Below are positions 12,096 through 24,000 of a stretch of 64,000 nt of DNA, piece by piece. The position numbers were made by a program, and so were the translations under genes. Every line of letters starts with the position of its first letter. Position 1 is the stretch's first letter. Under the pieces are notes generated by a model that saw nothing but the letters and a program-made list of their open reading frames with translations, ran no database searches and had not been told where the DNA came from. Source of the stretch: Elephas maximus indicus (Eukaryota > Chordata > Mammalia > Proboscidea > Elephantidae). The stretch lies in contig NC_064819.1 in the NCBI RefSeq assembly GCF_024166365.1, positions 111,520,293 through 111,584,292 on the forward strand, read 5' to 3'.

Positions 12096-15000
12096 GTATG
12101 TGGATTTTTTTTTTCTGTTATTTAAATTTGATGTCTTTCAAAAATACTTGTTTTAAGAAAAAGAGAATCTTACATGGAATTTTTAAAAATTAGGTTTTTT
12201 TTTGATGGGGGGCAGATTAAAACCTGGTAGTGACTGAGATTTGGATTTTATGAAGGGCATTTTAAACATGGGGGAAATAACTTGTGAAAATCAGTGTAAA
12301 ATACTACTTTATACACTGGGTAAAATGCTGAATTGTTAATTTTGTGTTTAGGAGTAGAGTGCTTCAAGTCTTTAAGCCTCCAAAGGTAACCACATTTAAA
12401 ATGTAAACCAATCATCTTTAAAATGAAAAGGTTATATTTTTTGGTAAGTTCAAAAACACACTGAAGAGATTGAAACGGTAATCAAAAAACTTCCAACAAA
12501 AAAAAGCCCTGGCCCGGACGGCTTCACTGCAGACTTCAACCAAAATTTCAGAGAAGAGTTAACACCACTATTACTGAAGGTATTTCAAAGCATAGAAAGT
12601 GACGGAATACTACCCAACTCGTTCTATGAAGCCACCATCTCCCTGATACCAAAACCAGGTAAAGACATTACAAAAAAAGAAAATTATAGACCTATATCCC
12701 TCATGAACATAGATGCAAAAATCCTCAACAAAATTCTAGCCAATAGAATCCAACAACACATCAAAAAAATAATTCACCATGATCAAGTGGGATTTATACC
12801 AGGTATGCAAGGCTGGTTTAATATCAGAAAAACCATTAATGTAATCCATCACATAAATAAAACAAAAGATAAAAACCACATGATCTTATCAATTGATGCA
12901 GAAAAGGCATTTGACAAAGTCCAACACCCATTTATGATAAAAACTCTTACCAAAATAGGAATTGAAGGAAAATTCCTCAACATAATAAAGGGCATCTATG
13001 CAAAGCCAACAGCCAATATCACTCTAAATGGAGAGAACCTGAAAGCATTTCCCTTGAGAACGGGAACCAGACAAGGATGCCCTTTATCACTACTCTTATT
13101 CAACATCGTACTTGAAGTCCTAGCCGGGGCAATTAGGCTAGACAAAGAAATAAAGGGTATCCAGATTGGCAAGGAGGAAGTAAAGTTATCACTATTTGTA
13201 GATGACTATACACAGAAAACCCTAAGGAATCCTCCAGAAAACTACTGAAACTAATAGAAGAGCTTGGCAGAGTCTCAGGTTATAAAATAAACATACAAAA
13301 ATCACTTGGATTCCTCTACATCAACAAAAAGAACACTGAAGAGGAAATAACCAAATAAATACCGTTCACAGTAGCCCCCAAGAAGATAAAATACTTAGGA
13401 ATAAATCTTACCAAGGACGTAAAAGACCTATACAAAGAAAATTACAAAGCTCTACTACAAGAAATTCAAAAGGACATACTTAAGTGGAAAAACATACCTT
13501 GCTCATGGATAGGAAGACTTAACATAGTAAAAATGTCTATTCTACCAAAAGCCATCTATACATATAACGCACTTCCGATCCAAATTCCAATGTCATATTT
13601 TAAGGGGATAGAGAAACAAATCACCAATTTCATATGGAAGGGAAAGAAGCCCCGGATAAGCAAAGCATTACTGAAAAAGAAGAAGAAAGTGGGAGGCCTC
13701 ACTCTACCTGATTTCAGAACCTATTATACAGCCACAGTAGTCAAAACAGCCTGGTACTGGTACAACAACAGGCACATAGACCAATGGAACAGAATTGAGA
13801 ACCCAGATATAAATCCATCCACGTATGAGCAGCTGATATTTGACAAAGGACCAGTGTCAGTTAATTGGGGAAAAGATAGTCTTTTTAACGAATGGTGCTG
13901 GCATAACTGGATATCCATTTGCAAAAGAATGAAACAGGACCCATACCTCACACCATGCACAAAAACTAACTCCAAGTGGATCAAAGACCTAAACATAAAG
14001 ACTAAAACGATAAAGATCATGGAAGAAAAAATAGGGACAACCCTAGGAGCCCTAATACAAGGCATAAACAGAATACAAAACATTACCAAAAATGATGAAG
14101 AGAAACCCGATAACTGAGAGCTCCTAAAAATCAAACACCTATGCTCATCTAAAGACTTCACCAAAAGAGTAAAAAGACCACCTACAGACTGGGAAAGAAT
14201 TTTCAGCTATGACATCTCAGACCAGCGCCTGATCTCTAAAATCTACATGATTCTGTCAAAACTCAACCACAAAAAGACAAACAACCCAATCAAGAAGTGG
14301 GCAAAGGATATGAACACACATTTCACTAAAGAAGATATTCAGGCAGCCAACAGATACATGAGAAAATGCTCTCGATCATTAGCCATTAGAGAAATGCAAA
14401 TTAAAACTACGATGAGATTCCATCTCACACCAACAAGGCTAGCATTAATCCAAAAAACACAAAATAATAAATGTTGGGGAGGCTGCGGAGAGATTGGAAC
14501 TCTTATACACTGCTGGTGGGAATGTAAAATGGTACAGCCACTTTGGAAATCTATCTGGCGTTATCTTAAACAGTTAGAAATAGAACTACCATACAACCCA
14601 GAAATCCCACTCCTCGGAATATACCCTAGAGATACAAGAGCCTTCACACAAACAGATATATGCACACCCATGTTTATTGCAGCTCTGTTTACAATAGTAA
14701 AAAGCTGGAAGCAACCAAGGTGTCCATCAACGAATGAATGGGTAAATAAATTGTGGTATATTCACACAATGGAATACTCCGCATCGATAAAGAACAGTGA
14801 CGAATCTGTGAAACATTTCATAACATGGAGGAATCTGGAAGGCATTATGCTGAGCGAAATTAGTCAGAGGCAAAAGGACAAATATTGTCTAAGACCACTA
14901 TTATAAGATCTTGAGAAATAGTAAAAACTGAGAAGAACACATACTTTTGTGGTTACGAGGTGGGGAGGGAGGGAGGGAGGGAGAGGGTTTTTTATTGATT

Positions 15001-18000
15001 AATCAGTAGATAAGAACTGCTTTGGGTGAAGGGAAAGACAACACTCAATACATGGAAGGTCAGCTCAACTGGACTGGACCAAAAGCAAAGAAGTTTCCGG
15101 GATAAAATGAATGCTTCAAAGGTCAGCGGAGCAGGGGCGGGGGTCTGGGGAGCACGGTTTGAGGGGACTTCTAAGTCAACTGGCAAAATAATTCTATTAT
15201 GAAAACATTCTGCATCCCACTTTGAAATGTGGCGTCTGGGGTCTTAAATGCTAACAAGCGGCCATCTAAGATGCATCAATTGGTCTCAACCCACCTGGAG
15301 CAAAGGAAAATGAAGAACACCAAGGTCACACGACAACTAAGAGCCCAAGAGACAGAAAGGGCCACATGAACCAGAGACCTACATCATCCTGAGACCGGAA
15401 GAACTAGTTGGTGCCCGGCCACAACTGATGACTGCCCTGACAGGGAGCACAACAGAGAACTCCTGAGGGAACAGGAGACCAGTGGGATGCAGACCCCAAA
15501 TTCTCATAAAAAGACCATACTTAATGGTCTGACTGAGACTAGAGGAATCCCGGCGGCCATGCTCCCCAGACCTTCTGTTGGCACAGGACAGGAACCATCC
15601 CCGAAGACAACTCATAAGACATGAAAGGGACTGGTCAGCAGGTGGGAGAGAGATGCTGATGAAGAGTGAGCTAATTATATCAGGTGGGCACTTGAGAGTG
15701 TGTTGGCAACTCTTGTCTGGAGGGGGGGTGGGAGGATAGAGAGAGAGGGAAGCTGGCAAAATTGTCACGAAAGGAGAGACTGAAAGGGCTGACTCAATAG
15801 GGGGAGAGCAAGTGGGAGTACAGAGTAAGATGTATGTAAACTTATATGTGACAGACTGATTGGATTTGTAAACGTTCACTTGAAGCTTAATAAAAGTTAA
15901 TAAAACAACAACAACAACAACAAAAAACACACTGAACCTTTGCCAAGCACTATTTAGGCATGAATTTAAGATAGGGATCATTTTAGCAGATTTTTCAAAT
16001 TTAACAGTTTTGTTTCATGTAGAAACTCTTAAAAAATAGGTTTAGGGAGACTATTAAAGGAAGTTCATAGTCATGAGTAAAGCTTAGAGAACATTATCGT
16101 TAACATTTTTGGATTTTTTTTACTGCTCTTTGCTACTTTAAAAGATTTGAAAGTTACATCAAATGGCTAACTTTCAGTTTTTTAAAGGATGTTAGACTTT
16201 TTAAATGTCAGTTTTTATATCATTAAATTTGAGCCATTGCACAAAATTTTAAAAATAGAATAAGAAGAATGAAAATCACCATAATCCTACTACCAAGAAA
16301 TGCCCACTATAAACACTATGGTGTACTTCTTCCTGTCATCTTTTACCCTTTCGGTGTATGTCTAACCCAACCCTTTGCTGTTGAGTCGATTCCGACAAAT
16401 AGTGACCCTATAGGACAGAGTAGAGCTGCCCCATAGGATTTCCAAGGCTGGAATCTTTACCAAGGAAACACTGGTGGTGTAGTGGTTAAGTGCTACATCT
16501 GCGAACCAAAAAGTCGGCGGTTCAAATCTGCCAGGCGCTCCTTGAAAACTCTATGAGGCAGTTCTACTCTGTCCTATAGGGTCGCTATGAGTCGGAATCG
16601 ACTCAACGGCACTGGGTTTGGTTTTTAATCTTTACCAAAGCAGACTGCCCCATCTTTCTCCTGGGGAGCAGCTGGTAGATTCCAGCAGTTGACCTTTCAG
16701 TTAGCAGCTTAGCCCTTTAACCACAGTACCATCAGGGCCCTTCTGTGTATGTCTGGCTACATATGATTTGAAAAATGAAATAGAGATCATACAGCATTGA
16801 ACCCTACATTTTAATCCCTTAAATATGCTTTCAAAATATTTTAATTGCATAGTATATCATCCTGTGGATATACCATAATTGATTTAAATGTTACCCTAGC
16901 ATTCGATATTTAGTTATTCTTATCACATTTTCCTAAGTACTGACTTTTCTGTAAGAATATCTGTTCACTTACTGCTGCTTCATTATAGGAATGGCTGTTG
17001 TAAAAATAGATAACACCACTTGCAGCAACAGTACCAGCTTCTAGTAATTTTCAGTGATAGAAATTAGGTTTACATCCTTATGATAGTGGTGTTTCTAAAG
17101 GAAAGCAGAAGGGATTGTATTGGAGGAAGCACAGGAAGAATTAAAAATAAAATCTAGGAAAAGAGACAGGCTTAGTACATATCATACCAATGTACTGATT
17201 ACATGATAGTGATTATATAGGAATTTTAAATGCAGATTAGGAAAATGCTCTGCTTGTGTATCTAGCATTAAGGAATTAAGAGTTATGAATTGAGTCTTCA
17301 CTTTGTTCAATTTAGCAGCTCAACTGGAGAACACCTATGCTCTGAAAGGATTTACTGTTGGATCCAAATGTGTTGTGTGGTCAAGTCTAAGAAACATGTG
17401 GTCCAAGTGTGAGATTTTGGAAATAGCTGAAGAAGGCACAAGAGTAAGTGAAATTTAAGTACTTTATCTCAACATGTACTTGCAGACTGTTAAGAAAATT
17501 TTATCAAGCTTTAATGGACAAGAGAATGCAATTTAACAGATGTTTACCTGCTCTTTCCTCCTGGTTATTTGATGCAGTGCAAAAACCTACCTTAAAAATC
17601 CATATATAAGAAACCATCCTGGGCTCTTCACTCCTCTTCCCTCCTAAAATCCTATCAGTCACCAAGAGCCACACTTTCCACTTCTTAGCTCTTAACTGAA
17701 AGAGCTTTTTATCCCTGCCTTAGCTGAGTCGATCGTTTCGCAAGTAGATTATTCTAATAACCTTTTATCCAGTCTTCCTTAAACAGTTTCTCCACATTGT
17801 CAGTGTAAAGTTTGTCGAATGTAAATCTGACTACATCATGCCTGTGTGTGAAAAAATTTTCAGGGAAATCCAGTTGTGTTGTAGTTCTCCTGTGATCTGA
17901 AAACCACCTGTACCAGAATTACCAGCTGTGTTCCTTAAATTACAGATTCTTGGGTCTTGCCCTGACCTGCTGACTCAAAATTTCTGGGAGAAGGATCCAG

Positions 18001-21000
18001 GAAAGTGCACTCTTAGACCATTAAAACTTGAGAACCATTGGTCTACAATATAAAAAAGTCAAGCTCATTAACATGGCATAGAAGGTCCTCTAGGGTTGAG
18101 CCTCCATGTACCTCTCCAGCCTTATGTCTTCCTCCTTTGTATTTTGTACTTCATATTAGATTACCATTAAACTTCTTGAGTTCTCTTTATATGTATATAA
18201 CATTGTGTTGGATTGCTTCAGTGTCTTTATTAATGCAGCTCCGTTTGCCATTCCCCCATCTCCACCCTCCTTCACCAAAAGTGCTTCATACCAGAGCTTC
18301 GAACTGGTCATTTTTGGTTCGACCCCCAGCTGAGAATTTGTGTTTCCACCCTAGTTATACTGAACTGGAATCTACATTTTATCAAGATCCCTAGGTGATT
18401 CTTATATATAACTTCCTGGGAACTTGTTAGAAATGCAAATTCTCCACAGGGAACTTGTTAGAAATTAAGTCCTGCTTTATACCTATATCATATTATTCTG
18501 CCTCCTCCTGCAGAAGTCTGTACTTCCTGCATTGTATTACCTGCTTAGAGGTCTGTGTCTCCACTAGATTTTGAACTTCTTGAGGTAAGATCTAAATTTT
18601 ATCCGTCTTTTATCTCCAGGTGTAGATACTCAATATACACTTGTTGAAGTGAAGTACCACTGAGTTGAAACATAAGTTTAATAAAACAATTTTCATTGCC
18701 TTTTAAAAGTATTTCATTTAAAAAAGAATTGTTGTGGTACATAAATCAGTTACAGTTTTTGGAACTTGCCAAAGTTTATTAAATTTTCTGTTTTCTCTTA
18801 AAGGTTTTGAACCTTTCTAATGGCGTGGAGGAGACAGTGGATCCTGAGAATGTCTGGAATGGCATACCTAATTTGGACAAGAGTCCATCTGAGGTATAGA
18901 ATTATGTAATTACTTATTAATGAGAGCATTGCCTTTTGTTTGGAAAGATGACTTATAAAACTATTTCTAAAGCCCTTGTGTTAAGAAAAATTGAGAAAAA
19001 AATTATAATGTACCAAAACAACTCAAAAAAGCAATTAAAAAAAATCAAGGTTTCTGGACCTTACGGAAAAGTAATTAATGTTTTACTACTTGATTTTCAC
19101 TTTGGGATTTAAAAAATGAAAATTGTTTAGTGTTCATGACTTCTGAAAAATAAATTCTTGGTGCAGAAAATCTGGCAAATACGGCAAAGTTAAAGAGGAG
19201 AAAGTAACAGTCACACGTAATATGCCCATCCACATACAAACAGGGTTAGCAGTTTGTTTTTATTTCATAATTTTTTAATTTATATGGACTATAAGTGTAT
19301 CATCTACATATTTAGGTGCCCCTGATGGCGTAGTGGTTAAGAGCTATGGCAGCTAACCAAAAGGCTGGCAGTTTGAATCCACCAGGCCCTCCTTGGAAAC
19401 TCTATGGGGCAGTTCCACTCAGTCCTCTAGGGTCACTATGACTCAGAATCGACTCCAAGGCAGTGGGTTTTTTTTAGTGGCACAATGGCTAAGCACGTGG
19501 CTGCTAGCTGACCTGGAGATCTGCTTCTGTAAAGACTACTGCTAAGAAAACCCTATGGAGCAGTTCTACTCTGTCACATGGGGTCATTATGAGTTGGAAT
19601 CGACTCGACAGCACCCAATAACATCTACATATTTGGTCATAGTTGATTTCGTTCAACATACATTTTATTGTCCATATTCTTCATTTAAGACTATATGGAG
19701 GGCAGTTTCCCATGTCACTATGATGTGGCTGGTCATTTGAGCTTATCCTGTTTGGAATTTGCCGAATTTCTTGCTTTTGTAAGTTTGTCTGATAGTTCCA
19801 ACATTTGGTCATCTTAGGGTTTGCATCTGTTGACTGTCTGTTCCCTTGAGAAATGGTTAGATTTTCCTCATTCTTTGTATGTTGAATAAGTGTAGATTTT
19901 ATCCTGGACATTTCAAATATTATGCTGTAAGACTTTGGGTCCTGTTAATCCTCTGGAATATGTTGAAATTTTTGTTTTATCAGGCAATCAACCCAGTTAG
20001 GTTCATACGACAAATTCTCTCTCTCCTTAATGTGCTTGGTGGTTTCAATGTCAGTTTAGTTTTTAAAACCTTGGCTGTGTTGTTTGGGTCTTCCTAGTAC
20101 ATGAGCCACTTGGGGCTCATTCTGGGACTTGGGCAGTGATTTATACTGTAGTTCAGTTGTTGAAGCCTTTGCTGTGCTTACTTGGTTTTGTCTGTACATG
20201 CATAGCTCAGGGGTGACCCTGGAACTTATATCAGTTCACATGCAGTATTACCTATTGCTGTCAAGTTGATTCTGATTCATAGCAACCTCATAGGACAGAG
20301 TACAACTGCGCCCACAGAATTTACAAAGCTGTAAATCTTTACAGAAGCAGACTGCCACATTTTTCTCCTGCAGAGCAGCTGGTGGGTTCAAACTGCCGAC
20401 CTTTCAATTAGCAGCCGAGCTCTTAACCACTGCACCACCAGGGCGTCATATATCATATTAGGGGTTCAAATTTCCCAACTCTTTCCTCTCTGAGATTTTC
20501 TCCAAATATTCTGGCTTCTGAGTTTTCTTTTTCCAGTCCCCAAGGGCCCCTTTTTCTGGTTCCTCTGGCCAGAACGCAGGTTTTTCTCAGTTTCCCTCTG
20601 TGCTGTTGTGCAGTTCTGTATAATCAAGCCTGCCTTGGGGTGAAGCAGATAGAAGAAATTCATGGGAATTCTCACTACTACAGAACAGAGGCCCCATCTC
20701 CCAGTTTTCTGGGTAGAGAGATAGGTCTTCTCTTAGATTTTTAGGTGTATGCACTACCACTAAGGAGCCCTGGTGACACAGTGGTTAAGTGCTTGGCTGC
20801 TAACCAAAAGGTTGGCAGTTTGAACTCCCTGGCCACTCCATGGGAGAAAGATGTGACAGTCTGCTTCCATAAAGATTACAGCCTTGGAAACCCTATGGGG
20901 CAGTTCTACTCTCTCATATAGGGTCACTGTAAGTCAGGAAATCAACTCAATAGCAATGAGTTTGTTTTTTTTGGGTTTGTACTACCACATCTGCCCCCAG

Positions 21001-24000
21001 ACTGTGGCTGTGGCTACCCTCAGGGCAGGGCTAGAAGATGAAACAGAAAAAACGATTTGGGGGTTTTCCACACCACCTCCCACTCTTTAGCATATAGAGG
21101 CCCCTTTTCCTGATCCTCCGACTAGAAATAAAGGTTTTGCTGCCAGCTGTATGGTTCTGTAATTTGGCCCAGCCGTCATTCACTATCAGGAGACAAAAGG
21201 AGGAAAAGAAGAAAAAAGATGATGAAACTCACCTTGGTTACGTTATTCAGGTTTTTACTTCAGTCTTCAATCTATTTGTTCCTTTCTACATCTCAGGGTC
21301 TTGAGGTAGGTGCTTTTTGTGTTCAGTCCAGAATATATAGTTTTAATCAGTGGATTAGAGAGGCTGTCATCACCTTACTTCACCGTGGCTGGCACTAGAA
21401 GACTGTAAACAATTTTTCATAGCTGCATAACATTGTGCCGTAATTTATTACATTCTAATCTTTTCCACCCATTAACTTTGAAAGGTTCATATGTTTACAT
21501 ACATAGAGGCTCCTGTTTGGATGAATAGGAGAGAACCATGTACGACTATTTAAAGTGGACATAAAATAATATAGACACAACACTTCTGGCTTTAACCAAC
21601 CTAACTAACAATCCTGTAGACACTACTTATAAGTAAGGCTTTAATTTTTTTTATTTGGTTATTAATGGAATTTAAGTGATTCTTTCCTCAAATTTGAGCA
21701 AAAAAAAAAAAATTTTTTTTTTTTTTTTTTTTAGGATACATCGAGTCACCATGATCTGGCAATCTTTCTTTTTTTTATTGTACTTTTTTTAGATGAAGGT
21801 TTACAGGACAAACTAGCTTCTCATTAAACAGTATAGATATTGTTTTATGACATTGGTTAACAACCCTACAACATATCAACACTCTCCTTTCTCGACCTGG
21901 GGTTCCCTATTACCAGCTTTTTTGTCCCCTCCTGCCTTCTAGTCCTTGCCCCTTGGCTGGCATGCCCATTTAGTCTCATTTTGTTTTCGGGATCTGTCTA
22001 ATCTTTGGCTAAAGGGTGAACCTCAGGAGTGACTTCGTTACTGAGCTAAAAGGGTGTCCCGGGGCCATATTCTTGGGGTTTCTCCAGTCTCTGTCAGGCC
22101 ACTAAGTCTGGTCTTTTTGTGTGAGTTAGAATTTTGTTCTACATTTTCCCCCAGCTGTTCCAGGACCCTCTATTATGATCCCTGTCAGAGCGGTCAGTGG
22201 TGGTAGCTGGGCACCATCTAGTTGTGCTGGACTCAGTCTGGTGGAGGCCATGGTAGTTGTGGTCTATTAGTCCTTTGATCTAATCTTTCCCTTGTGTCTT
22301 CAGTTTTGTTCATTCTCCCTTGTTCCTGAAGGGGTGAGACCAGTGAAGTATCTTAGATGGCCGCTCACAGACTTCTAAGGCCCCAGACACTACTCACCAA
22401 AGTAGAATGTGGAACATTTTCTTTATAAACTATGTTTTGCCAATTGAGCTAGATGTTCCCCTAGACCATGGTCCCCCCAGCCCTCAGTCCAGCATTTCAG
22501 TCCCTCAGGGAGTTTGGATATATCTATGGAGCTTCCATGACCTTGCCTTGGAGAATTTGTGCTGGCTTTTTCCCCAGTATTGTGTACTGTCTTGCCCTTC
22601 AGCAAAGTTTTGTTTAGTAGTTTTCTTTGTATAGGACTTTTACATCATTGGTTAGATTTGTTCCTCATTATTTTATTTTTTTAGGGGCTATTATAAATGG
22701 CCCTGGAAAGAGAAGAAGCCCCGGATAAGTAAAGTATTACTGAAGAAAAATAAAGTAGAAGGACTCATACTACCTGACCTCAGAACCTACTATACAGCTG
22801 TGGTAGTCAAAACAGCCTGGTACTGGTACAATGACAGATACATTGGCCAATTGGTAACCCAGATGTAAATCCATCCATCTACAGTCACCTGATCTGTGAC
22901 AAGGGCCCAAAGTCCATCATATGGGGAGAAGACAGTCTTTTTAACAAATGGTGCTGGCAAAATTGAGTGTCCATCTGAAAAAAAATGAAACAGGACCCAT
23001 ACCTCACACCATACACTAATTCAAAATGGATCAAAGACCTAAACATAAAAGCAAAAACTATACAGATCATAGAAGAAAAAATAGGGTCAAGGCTAGAGGC
23101 TCTAATACACAGCATAAATAGCATACAAACCATAACTAACAATAGACAAACACCAGAGGATAAGCTAAATAACTGGGATCATCAAAGATTGTTTCTTTTT
23201 TGTGTGTAAACCTTTTCATAAATTTTTATAGTAGTGGTCTCATATAATATTTGTCCTTTTGTGATTAACTTATTTTACTCAGCATGATGCCCTCCAGATT
23301 CATCCATGTTGTGAGATACTTCGCAAATTCGTCATTGTTCTTTATCTTTGCATAGTACTGCATTGTGTGTACGTACCATAGTATGTTTATCCATTCATCT
23401 ATTGATGTGCATCTAGGTTGTTTCCATCTTTTTGCTATTGTGAACAATGCTGCAGTGAACATGGATGTGCGTATATCTGTTCACGTGACGACTCTTACTT
23501 CTCTAGGATATACTCCTAGTAGTGGGATTGCTGGATCATATGATATTTCTATTTTTAGCATGCTAAGGGAGCACCATATTGTTTTCCAAAATGGTTGTAC
23601 CATTTTTCATTCCCACCAGCAGTGTATAGGCGTTCCAATCTCCCCACAGCCTCTCCAACATTTGTTATTTTCTGTTTTTTTGATTTGTGCCAGTAATGCT
23701 GGGGTGAGATGGTATCTCATTGTTGTTTTGATTTGCATAATGGCTAGTAATCGTGAGCATTTCCTCATGTGTCTGTTAGCTGCTTGAATGTGTCTGTTCA
23801 TTTCCTTTGCCCATTTTTTAATTGGATTATTTGGTTTTTTGTTGTAGATTTTAGAGATTAGACCTTTGTCATGTTTGTAATAATCAAAATTTTTTTCCCA
23901 GTCGTAGGTTCTCTTTTTACTCTTTTGTTGAAGATTTTTGATGAGCATAAGCATTTAATTTTTAGAAGATTCCAGTCATCTAGCTTATCTTCTGCAGTTT

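Larger units (their letters stand above)
19740..21400 (-). mobile_element. Old L1M-type LINE 3' UTR, interrupted by SINEs
   Basis: Non-coding blocks such as 'gttgaataagtgtagatttt' and 'cctggacatttcaaatatta' resemble antisense 3' UTR of old mammalian L1M elements. Interrupted by AfroSINEs at 20234-20448 and 20761-20980. Boundaries and subfamily are approximate. Confidence 0.6.

Noticed and set aside
12096-12193. Read-through of TDRD6 exon 1 to the stop at 12193
   Set aside because: A good donor (ctcag|gtatgt) precedes it, the extension is low-complexity, and splicing restores the expected C-terminus and length.
12703-14906. Open frames that look like a reverse transcriptase gene
   Set aside because: They are pieces of a decayed L1 ORF2 with frameshifts and a flanking target duplication, not a host gene.
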